DNA of 34,343 bases from an uncultured Eubacterium sp. Lineage in GTDB: Bacteria; Bacillota; Clostridia; Lachnospirales; Lachnospiraceae. Each line of letters begins with the position of its first letter. Position 1 is the stretch's first letter. Below the pieces are notes generated by a model, which saw only the letters and a list, made by a program, of their open reading frames with translations, was not told the origin of the DNA and made no database searches. The stretch is taken from NCBI GenBank assembly GCA_905236235.1, contig CAJOPA010000110.1, positions 1 through 34,343 on the forward strand, given 5' to 3'. The translations under genes were made by a program, and so were the position numbers. Positions 19,120 through 27,479 of the stretch are shown piece after piece.

Positions 19120-20369
19120 CGGATATGATCGTAACGGCGCAAGCACAGGAAAAAGTGATCCTGGTGGGCGTTTGCCTCGGCAATGAAGAAGAGACGCAGA
19201 TGTCGCTTGCGGAGCTCCGGGAGCTGGTCAGGACGGCCGGCGCGGAGACGGTGGGGATCGTGATGCAAAATCGCGATGCCGTACATCCGGGCACTTACGT
19301 GGGCAAAGGCAAGATCGAGGAGTTAAAGGAACTTCTTGCCGCCACCGATGCGGACGGGATCGTATGCGATGACGAGCTTTCCCCGGCGCAGATCAAAAAT
19401 TTAAGAGAAGCATTGGATACCAAGGTCATGGACAGGACCTTGGTTATTTTGGATATTTTTGCCGCGAGGGCGACGACCGCGGAAGGCAAGATCCAGGTGG
19501 AGCTTGCGCAGGAGAGGTACCGGTTAAGTCGTCTGGCCGGCTGGGGGAGATCGATGTCCCGTCTCGGCGGCGGGATCGGCACCAGAGGACCGGGTGAGAA
19601 AAAGCTGGAGACGGACCGCCGCGTGATCCGGGAGAGGATCGGGCAGTTAAAGCGGGAGCTGGCGCAGATCGTGCAAAATCGCGAGACCCAGAGAATGCAG
19701 CGGGAGAGAGCGTCCGTAAAGACCGTGGCCATTGTTGGATATACCAATGCCGGCAAATCTACGTTGTTAAATACGTTGACAGAGGCGGGCGTGCTGGAGG
19801 AGGATAAGCTTTTTGCCACCCTCGACCCCACCACGCGAATGCTTGCACTTGAAAGCGGTCAGGAGATCCTGCTGACGGATACCGTCGGATTTATCCGCAA
19901 GCTTCCGCATCATTTGGTGGAGGCTTTTCGCTCCACGTTGGAGGAGGCCGTCTATGCAGATGTTCTGATCCATGTGGTGGATGTGTCCAATCCGCAGATG
20001 TACGAACAGATGCATATCTGCTATGAGACGCTGGATCATTTGGGCGTGAAGGACAAGAAGATCATTACCTTGTTTAACAAGGTTGATGCGGTCGCCGAAG
20101 CCGATGATTGGCGGGATTTCAGAGCAGACTATACGATCATGACTTCCCTTAAGACCGGTGTCGGCGTGGACAGATGCAAGGCCTGCATAGAGGAGATCCT
20201 CAGGGAGGACAAACGTCTGGTGGAGAAGCTTTTTACCTATGAGGAAGCAGGACTGATCCAGGAGATCAGACGAAACGGCGAATTGCTCTCGGAGGAATAC
20301 CGGCCGGATGGGATCTTTGTACAGGCCTATGTGCCGGCGGAGATCTACGGGCGGATCATGAAGGGATAA
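19116..20369 (+). CDS. hflX: GTPase HflX
   Basis: [35 protein letters not shown]-like segment (here [28 protein letters not shown]), Walker A [35 protein letters not shown]. Confidence 0.97.
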   Translation: [417 protein letters not shown]

Positions 20370-20418
20370 TCCTAAACTATGGGGTTACACGAATGTTTTA
20401 AAAAAAGTACTTAAAAAA

Positions 20419-20447
20419 CGATGACAGACGAAAAAGAATCTGTTATA
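20419..20447 (+). promoter_or_regulatory. Candidate pyrC promoter
   Basis: ATGACA - 17 bp - TATAGT in gatgacagacgaaaaagaatctgttatagtaatcac (coordinates approximate to a few bases). Confidence 0.55.
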
Positions 20448-20535
20448 GTAATCACATAAAAGCAGTACGGAGAACGATGTGTCATCGTAATGTGTTATGT
20501 TAGGGGGAACGGTCTGCAAAAGATCGTGAAGCAGG

Positions 20536-20566
20536 AAAGCGAGTGCGTGGGGGTACTTGCTTTTTT
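20536..20566 (+). terminator. Candidate leader attenuator/terminator upstream of pyrC
   Basis: aaagcgagt-gcgtgggggt-acttgcttt followed by ttt(gtt); lies between the candidate promoter and the pyrC RBS. Confidence 0.45.
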
Positions 20567-20597
20567 GTTACCCTGCAAGCCGAGGGAGGAAAGCCGC

Positions 20598-21923
20598 ATG
20601 CTGTATATTCAAAATGGTAGATTGATCGATCCTGCAAGCCATCGGGATGAGGTGGGAGACCTTCTGATCCGTGATGGGAAGATTGCGGGATTTTTTGTTG
20701 GAGCGTATGCCATAGGCATGCGAAAAAAAATGAAGGATCTGGCCGGAAGCGAAGCGGAAGCGGAGGGCGCGGAGATCATCGACGCCACGGATTGTCTCGT
20801 GATGCCCGGTTTGATCGATCTGCACGTGCATTTGCGCGAGCCCGGACAGACGCAGAAGGAAACCGTGGAGACCGGTATGGCGGCCGCGGCCCGTGGCGGC
20901 TTTACCACGATCTTTGCCATGCCCAACACCAAGCCCGTGGCGGACAGCGCGGAGGTGATCCGCTTGGTGGAGGATAAGGCTGCGGCGATCGGCGGTGTCA
21001 AGGTCCATCAGGTCGGCGCCGTGACCAAAGGTCAGCTGGGCGAGGAGGCTGCGGATTATGCCGGCATGAAGGCGGCGGGGATGATCGCCATGTCCGAGGA
21101 TGGCAAGAGTGTCATGAACGCCCAGATCTATCGCGAGGCCATGGAGTATGCGGCGCGGGAGGATATCACCGTGATGGCGCATTGTGAGGATATTCATCTG
21201 GTGCACGGCGGCGTGATGCATCAAAGTGAGCGTTCGGAAAGCCTTGCGCTTAAAGGGATCACCCATGCGGTGGAGGACGTGATCGTGGCCCGGGACATCC
21301 TGCTTTCCAAGGAGACCGGGGCAAGACTTCATCTGTGTCATTGCAGTACGCGGGACAGCGTGCGGATGGTAGAGCAGGCCAAAAAGGACGGGCTGTCCGT
21401 GACGGGAGAGGTTTGCCCGCATCATTTTACGCTCTGCGCGGAGGATATTCCGGGCGATGACGCCAATTACAAGATGAATCCGCCCTTGCGTGACAGGGAG
21501 GATATGGAAGCTTTGCGCTGCGGTCTGCGCGATGGGATCATGGATGTGATCTCCACGGACCATGCACCCCATACGGCGGAGGAAAAGGCGGCTTCCATGG
21601 CCGAGGCGCCCTTTGGCATCGTGGGCCTTGAGACGGCAGCGGCGCTGACTTGGACGATCCTTGTGGAAGGCGGTTATCTGACGCCCATGCAGATGGCGGA
21701 AAAAATGAGTGCAAATCCCGCGCGGATCGCAAAGATCCCCGGAGGGAGTCTCGCAGAGGGGAGCGTTGCGGATGTTGTCATCCTGGATGTCAAGACTCCC
21801 TATACCATCGATCCTTCCGCATTTGCCTCCATGGGCAGAAATACGCCGTTTGCGGGGATGGAAGTCCGCGGACGCGTGCGTGCCACCATTGCGGACGGAC
21901 GCGTGATCTACAGAGAACAATAG
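20598..21923 (+). CDS. pyrC: Dihydroorotase
   Basis: VMPGLIDLHVHLREPGQTQKETVETGMAAAARGGFTTIFAMPNTKPVAD; DVISTDHAPHTAEEK; RBS gagggagg. Confidence 0.96.
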   Translation: MLYIQNGRLIDPASHRDEVGDLLIRDGKIAGFFVGAYAIGMRKKMKDLAGSEAEAEGAEIIDATDCLVMPGLIDLHVHLREPGQTQKETVETGMAAAARGGFTTIFAMPNTKPVADSAEVIRLVEDKAAAIGGVKVHQVGAVTKGQLGEEAADYAGMKAAGMIAMSEDGKSVMNAQIYREAMEYAAREDITVMAHCEDIHLVHGGVMHQSERSESLALKGITHAVEDVIVARDILLSKETGARLHLCHCSTRDSVRMVEQAKKDGLSVTGEVCPHHFTLCAEDIPGDDANYKMNPPLRDREDMEALRCGLRDGIMDVISTDHAPHTAEEKAASMAEAPFGIVGLETAAALTWTILVEGGYLTPMQMAEKMSANPARIAKIPGGSLAEGSVADVVILDVKTPYTIDPSAFASMGRNTPFAGMEVRGRVRATIADGRVIYREQ

Positions 21924-22007
21924 GACAGAGAGCGAACGTTTTTAAGAAGTTTGTTATAGCCCTTGCAAAATCATTTTGATTGTGATAGGATGGCTCATGT
22001 AAATTGC

Positions 22008-22136
22008 ATAGTGTTCTTCGGGGCAGGGTGAAATTCCCGACCGACGGTGATGCCTTTGGGCGAGTCCGTGAGCTTTTTTAAGCAGGATCCGGTGCGAATC
22101 CGGAACCGACAGTACAGTCTGGATGAGAGAAGAAGA
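22008..22136 (+). promoter_or_regulatory. FMN riboswitch
   Basis: ttcttcggggcagggtgaaattcccgaccgacggtgat...gagtccgtgag...ggatccggtgcgaatccggaaccgacagtacagtctggatgagagaagaag matches the FMN aptamer. Confidence 0.96.
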
Positions 22137-22171
22137 TGAAGCGACGTTTTCATGTAGTTTTGCTTGAATTG

Positions 22172-22197
22172 CCCCGGAAGTATTTCCGGGGTTTTTT
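22172..22197 (+). terminator. Terminator of the FMN riboswitch expression platform
   Basis: ccccggaa-gtat-ttccgggg followed by tttttt. Confidence 0.85.
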
Positions 22198-22293
22198 GAT
22201 TTTGCGAGCGAGATCGCAAGGCTGCTTGGGCATGTGCGTTGTGAATTCCGACTCAAGTAAGAAGAACCGTTATCAGACGAGAGGAGAGAAAAA

Positions 22294-22953
22294 ATGAACG
22301 ATGCAATGTCAAGAACCAGAAAACTGACCACCACAGCCATGCTTTCGGCGGTCGCCTTTGTACTCATGTATTTTGAGTTTTCCGTACCCCTGGTACCGTC
22401 TTTCTTAAAGATGGACCTTTCGGAATTGCCGGAGCTCATCGGTGCGTTTGCCATCGGACCCTTCTGGGGAGTGGCGATCTGCCTTGTAAAAAACCTTTTG
22501 CATGTGGCAGTGACCCAGTCGGCGACGGTAGGTGAGCTTTCCAATTTTATCTTAAGCGCAAGCTTCGTGCTGCCGGCAGGCCTGATCTACCGCAAGTGGC
22601 ATACCTTTAAGGGTGCAGCCGTAGGTGCTCTGGTTGGTACGATCGTGGCGGCTCTTATCAGCATTCCGTCCAATTATTTTATCGTATATCCCTTCTATGC
22701 GAGCGCCTATATGCCCATGGAAGTGATCATGGGAATGTACCAGGCGATCCGTCCGAAGACGGAGACGCTTTTGGAGGCACTGATCATCTTTAATGTTCCG
22801 TTTACTTTTATCAAGTTCTTTATCGCGGACGTTTTGACCTTCCTGGTATACAAGCGTCTGTCTCCGGTGATCAAGGGTACCTCCGTGAGAAATAAAAAAG
22901 TAACCGAAACCGTAAAAATCCTTTCCGAACAGGCCGAAAATGATGTACAATAG
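22294..22953 (+). CDS. ribU: Riboflavin ECF transporter S component
   Basis: MLSAVAFVLMYFEFSVPLVPSFLKMDLSELPELIGAFAIGPFWGVAICLVKNLLH; downstream of an FMN riboswitch. Confidence 0.93.
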   Translation: MNDAMSRTRKLTTTAMLSAVAFVLMYFEFSVPLVPSFLKMDLSELPELIGAFAIGPFWGVAICLVKNLLHVAVTQSATVGELSNFILSASFVLPAGLIYRKWHTFKGAAVGALVGTIVAALISIPSNYFIVYPFYASAYMPMEVIMGMYQAIRPKTETLLEALIIFNVPFTFIKFFIADVLTFLVYKRLSPVIKGTSVRNKKVTETVKILSEQAENDVQ

Positions 22954-22987
22954 ATAGGCTAGAATAAAACGGTAAAGGAGACCAACC

Positions 22988-24229
22988 ATGAGTAGTGAGA
23001 TCAGAGACATTTCCCTTGCACCCGCAGGAGAGCACAAGATCAGCTGGGTCAGGAGAAACTGCCCGCTGTTGCATATGCTGGAGGAGGATTTTTCCAAGGA
23101 AAAACCTTTTGCAGGCAAGAAGATCGCCCTGTCCGTGCATTTGGAGGCCAAGACCGCATATCTTTGCAAGGTACTGGCTGCCGGCGGTGCAGAGATGTAT
23201 GTTACAGGAAGCAATCCTTTGTCCACCCAGGATGATGTGGCCGCAGCCCTGGTTGCAGCCGGATTAAATGTATTTGCCTGGTATGACTCCACCCCGGAGG
23301 AATATGAACATCATATTTCCAAAGTGCTGGAAGTGGGACCGCATATCATTATCGACGATGGCGGCGATCTGGTGCATATGATGCACACGACGTATCCGCA
23401 TCTGATCGGCAATGTGATCGGTGGTTGCGAGGAGACCACTACGGGTGTCAATCGTCTTCGCGCGATGGATGCCAAGGGACAGTTGCAGTTCCCCATGGTT
23501 TTGGTTAACAATGCGGATTGTAAGCATTTATTTGATAATCGCTACGGCACGGGTCAGTCCGTTTTTGACGGTATCAACCGTACGACCAATCTGATCGTGG
23601 CCGGCAAGATCGTCGTTGTTGCCGGTTACGGCTGGTGCGGTAAGGGTGTAGCCATGCGTGCCAAGGGGCTTGGTGCCCGCGTGGTCGTGACCGAAGTGGA
23701 TCCCATCAAGGCCATTGAGGCCGTGATGGACGGATTTGATGTAATGCCCATGAACGAGGCGGCAAAGATCGGTGATTTCTTTATCACTGTGACCGGCTGC
23801 GACGGCGTCATCACCGAGAAAGATTTCCGTGTGATGAAGGACGGCGCGATCCTCTGCAACGCAGGTCATTTTGACTGCGAGATCGATATGAAGAGACTGC
23901 GTGAGATCGCCATCGATTCCGGCGAAGAGCGCAAGAACATCATGGGATATCAGGTCGATGCCGATCGTCGGATCTTTGTCCTTGCAGAGGGCCGACTGGT
24001 AAACCTCGCTGCCGGAGACGGTCATCCCGCAGAGATCATGGATATGAGTTTTGCGATCCAGGCGCTTTCCGCACGGTATCTCGTGCAGAATCAGGGCAAG
24101 ATCGCAGGAAAGCTTATCGACGTACCCAAGGAGGTCGACAATGAAGTGGCCGTCAGAAAGCTTCGTTTCCTCGAAAAGGAGATCGATGTACTGACCGAGG
24201 CCCAGAAGGAGTATCTTGGGTTGATATAA
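22988..24229 (+). CDS. ahcY: Adenosylhomocysteinase
   Basis: NNADCKHLFDNRYGTGQSVFDGINRTTNLIVAGKIVVVAGYGWCGKGVAMRAKGLGARVVVTEVDPIKA NAD-binding region. Confidence 0.95.
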   Translation: MSSEIRDISLAPAGEHKISWVRRNCPLLHMLEEDFSKEKPFAGKKIALSVHLEAKTAYLCKVLAAGGAEMYVTGSNPLSTQDDVAAALVAAGLNVFAWYDSTPEEYEHHISKVLEVGPHIIIDDGGDLVHMMHTTYPHLIGNVIGGCEETTTGVNRLRAMDAKGQLQFPMVLVNNADCKHLFDNRYGTGQSVFDGINRTTNLIVAGKIVVVAGYGWCGKGVAMRAKGLGARVVVTEVDPIKAIEAVMDGFDVMPMNEAAKIGDFFITVTGCDGVITEKDFRVMKDGAILCNAGHFDCEIDMKRLREIAIDSGEERKNIMGYQVDADRRIFVLAEGRLVNLAAGDGHPAEIMDMSFAIQALSARYLVQNQGKIAGKLIDVPKEVDNEVAVRKLRFLEKEIDVLTEAQKEYLGLI

Positions 24230-24241
24230 GAAAAATATAGT

Positions 24242-24435
24242 CCCGACAATCGCTCGGCATAAATCTTTTGCGGATGCGTAGGGCTTCTTCAAAGAAAAGA
24301 CGCGTTTCCCGTCGCATGGTCGAGGACTGTCTGAACGTAGTGAGTTCCGCAGACCATGCGAATTCAGAGGAAACGCGTCTTCTTTGTTAGAAGCCCCGCA
24401 TCAAGCAACCGGGTTTGCGCCGGGAGATCATCGGG
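24242..24435. repeat. Copy A of a dispersed long-hairpin element, between convergent ahcY and EamA genes
   Basis: 5' arm gatgcg..gggcttct..caaagaa..gacgcgtttcc pairs with 3' arm ggaaacgcgtctt.ctttgttagaagccc.cgcatc; inner stem gcatggtc/gaccatgc; primary-sequence similarity to 26981-27150. Confidence 0.85.
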
Positions 24436-24444
24436 AAAAGCAAA

Positions 24445-25344
24445 TCACCCCTCACCTAATTCCCCAACGACAGATGCCCCAATGATCATCGTCGCCCCAA
24501 GCAGTCCCGACGGCGCCATCCCTTCGCCAAGGAGGATCGCGGAAACGATCATTGCCACGATGGGATCGATGTAGCCGAGCATGGAGACGGATTGGGCTTT
24601 GAGGCCTTCCATACTGCCAAAATACATCACATAGAAAAGCCCGGTGTGGACGACGCCGATGACAAGAAGCATCACGATCAGCGTTGCATCCGGGGCGATC
24701 CTGCTAAACTGCCCTGTCATCAAAAGGTAGGGCAGCAGGACGATGGCGGCAAAGAGCAGTTGGATCAGGGTTTTTGCATAGGGATCGACGCCAGTGATCT
24801 TTTTATTTAATATCACGATCGCAGCGTAGAAGCACGCGGCCGATAAGGCAAGGATCACGCCCTTCACATCGGTTGCGGAGGTCTCATCGCCGGCAAAAAC
24901 ACCGGAGACAAGGACCATGCCGATCAGGGCAACGGCTGCGCAGGCAAGTTTTTTTGCGGTGAGGCGCTCTTTAAAAAGAAGCGGAGACAAAAGGATCACG
25001 ATGGTGGGCTGCATGTAATAGCAGAGGGTGGCTTTGGCCACGGTCGTGCAGTTGATGGCTTCAAAAAGCAGCATCCAGTTGATGCCCAAAAAGGCGCCGT
25101 TTAAGATCAAAAGGAGCAGCTTTTTTGTGCCGATACTGCGAAAGGATTGCCGGATGCCGGTAAAGTTTTTTTGGCGCAGCAGTATAAAAAGGAAAAGGGA
25201 GATCGCACCGATCATTCCCCGAAAAAAAGCGATCGCGCCGGATGACAGCGGGATGTAGCGCCTGAAAACGCCGACGGTTCCCACGATGACCAGGGACGCG
25301 ATCATGATCAGATAGGATGTTTTTTCATTCTTATCGTTTGACAT
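24445..25344 (-). CDS. EamA/DMT superfamily transporter
   Basis: About 300-aa polytopic protein with duplicated ~5-TM halves; SGAIAFFRGMIGAISLFLFILL, GYIDPIVAMIVSAILLGEGM; start overlaps pyrI stop. Confidence 0.88.
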   Translation of the reverse strand: MSNDKNEKTSYLIMIASLVIVGTVGVFRRYIPLSSGAIAFFRGMIGAISLFLFILLRQKNFTGIRQSFRSIGTKKLLLLILNGAFLGINWMLLFEAINCTTVAKATLCYYMQPTIVILLSPLLFKERLTAKKLACAAVALIGMVLVSGVFAGDETSATDVKGVILALSAACFYAAIVILNKKITGVDPYAKTLIQLLFAAIVLLPYLLMTGQFSRIAPDATLIVMLLVIGVVHTGLFYVMYFGSMEGLKAQSVSMLGYIDPIVAMIVSAILLGEGMAPSGLLGATMIIGASVVGELGEG

Positions 25345-25775
25345 CATTTCTTGGGTTCGTATTTTTCCTCGCAATATTTGCAACGATAGATCTCGCGATC
25401 GGGATCGGTCAGCACGAAGACATGCTCCAATTCCTGCTCGATGGAAGTGATGCAGCGGGGATTTTTGCATTTGATGATATGATGGACTTCCTTGGGGAGG
25501 TGGAGCTGCTTTTTCTCCACGATCTTTTCCTCACGGATAACATTAACGGTGATATTATGATCGATAAAGCCCAGGATATCCAGATCCAGCATATCGATGG
25601 GGCATTCCACTTTCAAAATATCTTTTTTGCCCATCTTGTTGCTGCGGGCATTTTTGATGATGGCCACGGTGCAGTCCAGCTCATCCAGTTTAAGGTCATG
25701 ATAGATCTGAAGGCTCATGCCTGCCTTGATATGGTCGAGTACGAATCCTTCGGAAATGGCGCCTACATTTAACAT
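25344..25775 (-). CDS. pyrI: Aspartate carbamoyltransferase regulatory subunit
   Basis: GFVLDHIKAGMSLQIYHDL N-domain; CKNPRCITSIEQELEHVF...YRCKYCEEKY zinc-binding C-domain; adjacent to pyrB. Confidence 0.95.
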   Translation of the reverse strand: MLNVGAISEGFVLDHIKAGMSLQIYHDLKLDELDCTVAIIKNARSNKMGKKDILKVECPIDMLDLDILGFIDHNITVNVIREEKIVEKKQLHLPKEVHHIIKCKNPRCITSIEQELEHVFVLTDPDREIYRCKYCEEKYEPKK

Positions 25776-25778
25776 TTG

Positions 25779-26699
25779 TCAGTCCTCCTTTGCGTACTCC
25801 AACAGTGTCAGGATCAGGGCCATGCGGACATAGACGCCGTATTGCGCCTGCTTGAAATACACGGCTCTCGGGTCATTGTCGATCTCCGTGGAAATCTCGT
25901 TGACACGGGGGAGAGGATGCAGTACCAGCATATCCTCCGGTGCTTTGGCCATCTTTGTTTTGTCAAGGACATAGTAATCCTTCATGCGGACGTAGTCTTC
26001 TTCGTTAAAGAAACGCTCTCTCTGTACGCGGGTCATGTATAAAAGATCCAGATCGTCCATGGCATCTTCCAGACGCTCCATCTCCGTATAGGGGATGTTC
26101 TGCGCATGCAAGACATCCTTCATGTAATCGGGAAGACGCAGTTCATCCGGGGAGATCAGCTTAAAGTTGACCCCGGGATAGCGGATCAGCGCATGGATCA
26201 GGGAATGTACCGTACGGCCAAACTTCAGATCGCCGCAAAGTCCGATGGTAAGATGATTAAGCCGTCCCTTTAAAGAACGGATGGTCAGAAGATCTGTGAG
26301 CGTTTGCGTGGGATGCTGGTGTCCGCCGTCGCCGGCATTGATCACGGGAATCTTTGCATGCTGGCTGGCCACAAGCGGAGCGCCCTCTTTGGGGTGGCGC
26401 ATGGCGCAGATGTCAGCGTAGCAGGAAAGGATGCGAATGGTATCGGAAACGCTCTCGCCCTTGGCCGCGGAACTGGAATCGGCGCTGGAAAATCCCAAAA
26501 CTTTGCCGCCGAGATTTAACATGGCGGATTCAAAGCTCAAACGGGTACGCGTGCTCGGTTCGTAAAACGCAACAGCCAGTTTCTTGCCTTCGCATTTATG
26601 TGCATATTGCTCCGGATGATTCTCGATATCATTGGCCAGATCCAGCAGTTTATCCAGCTCTTCTACCGAAAAATCCAGGGGACTCATTAAGTGTCGCAT
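25779..26699 (-). CDS. pyrB: Aspartate carbamoyltransferase catalytic subunit
   Basis: [55 protein letters not shown]. Confidence 0.98.
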   Translation of the reverse strand: MRHLMSPLDFSVEELDKLLDLANDIENHPEQYAHKCEGKKLAVAFYEPSTRTRLSFESAMLNLGGKVLGFSSADSSSAAKGESVSDTIRILSCYADICAMRHPKEGAPLVASQHAKIPVINAGDGGHQHPTQTLTDLLTIRSLKGRLNHLTIGLCGDLKFGRTVHSLIHALIRYPGVNFKLISPDELRLPDYMKDVLHAQNIPYTEMERLEDAMDDLDLLYMTRVQRERFFNEEDYVRMKDYYVLDKTKMAKAPEDMLVLHPLPRVNEISTEIDNDPRAVYFKQAQYGVYVRMALILTLLEYAKED

Positions 26700-26713
26700 A
26701 GGATCTCCTTTTT

Positions 26714-27416
26714 AAGTGATTGTATCCTAAAAATTATAGCATTCCCCCATGGAATTCACAAGCACGCCCCGTGATTTTTCACCCTTTTCTCTGCGAAAAC
26801 TCCCGCCCGGGCAGACCGCCATAAGGCGCCGGGCGCTTATTGGAAAACCATGGTTTCGACAAGCCGGCCTTAGAGGAGCTTTGGCAATAGTTCGAAATTT
26901 TGGTTTGCTAAAAGCGACGATTTTTTTTGCGAATAAACCTATCCGTGCTGATTAGAACATTTGCGCCCCGATGTTCGCCCTGCGCAAACCTTTTGCGGAT
27001 GCGTCGGGGTTCTTCAAAGAAACGGCACGTTTCCCGTCGCGCGGTCGAGGACTGTCTGAGCGAAGCGAGTTTCGCAGACCGCGCGAATTCGGAGGAAACG
27101 CGCCGTCTTTGTTAGAAGCCCAGCATCCGACAACCGAGTTTGCGCCGGGCGGACACCGGAACGCAAAAGTTCGAAGGTGCACGGACAGCTTATCTAAAAA
27201 AATCGTCTGTCTTTTGCAAACCGTAAAATTTCGACCAAATCTGCCAAATCACCCTCTAAGACCGCCTTGCCGGAATCATGTATTTTTAAAAAGCCCGGCG
27301 CCTTATGGCGGTCTGCCCGGGCGGGAGTTTTCGCAGGAGGGAAGCGTCGGATCATCATGGGGCGTGCCTGCAAATATCGTGGGGGAAATGCCTTGATTTG
27401 GAGGATGCAATCACTT
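26714..27416. repeat. Giant imperfect palindrome (about 700 bp) filling the pyrB-relA intergenic region; its centre is copy B of the dispersed hairpin element
   Basis: Perfect 44-bp inverted repeat 26791-26834 / 27293-27336; outer ends aagtgattgtatcct / aggatgcaatcactt; further collinear inverted blocks (ttcgaaatttt-ggtttgc / gcaaacc-gtaaaatttcga; inner 8-bp stem 27039-27046 / 27077-27084), all sharing a centre near 27064. Confidence 0.9.
26733..26761 (-). promoter_or_regulatory. pyrB promoter, inside the left palindrome arm
   Basis: Minus strand TTGTGA - 17 bp - TATAAT upstream of pyrB RBS AAGGAG. Confidence 0.7.
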
Positions 27417-27443
27417 GAATAGTAGGAGATTCTTTGGTAAAAT
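27415..27443 (+). promoter_or_regulatory. Candidate relA/spoT promoter abutting the outer end of the right palindrome arm
   Basis: TTGAAT - 17 bp - TAAAAT. Confidence 0.6.
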
Positions 27444-27479
27444 ATTATATTATTTTTCGTAGAAGAGGAGGTGAAATGC

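Noticed and set aside
20568-21920. 450-aa ORF on the minus strand
   Set aside because: Antisense shadow of pyrC; His/Arg-rich composition without family motifs.
22988-24229. Possible SAH riboswitch upstream of ahcY
   Set aside because: Only a ~35-bp gap with an RBS separates ribU and ahcY; no room for the aptamer.
26927-27396. Small ORFs (e.g. 26927-27115, 26971-27396 on +, 26952-27182 on -) with phrases such as RGLSERSEFRRPREFGG
   Set aside because: They are translations of the palindromic repeat itself, including readings on both strands; no RBS; best explained as spurious ORFs over a structured non-coding element.
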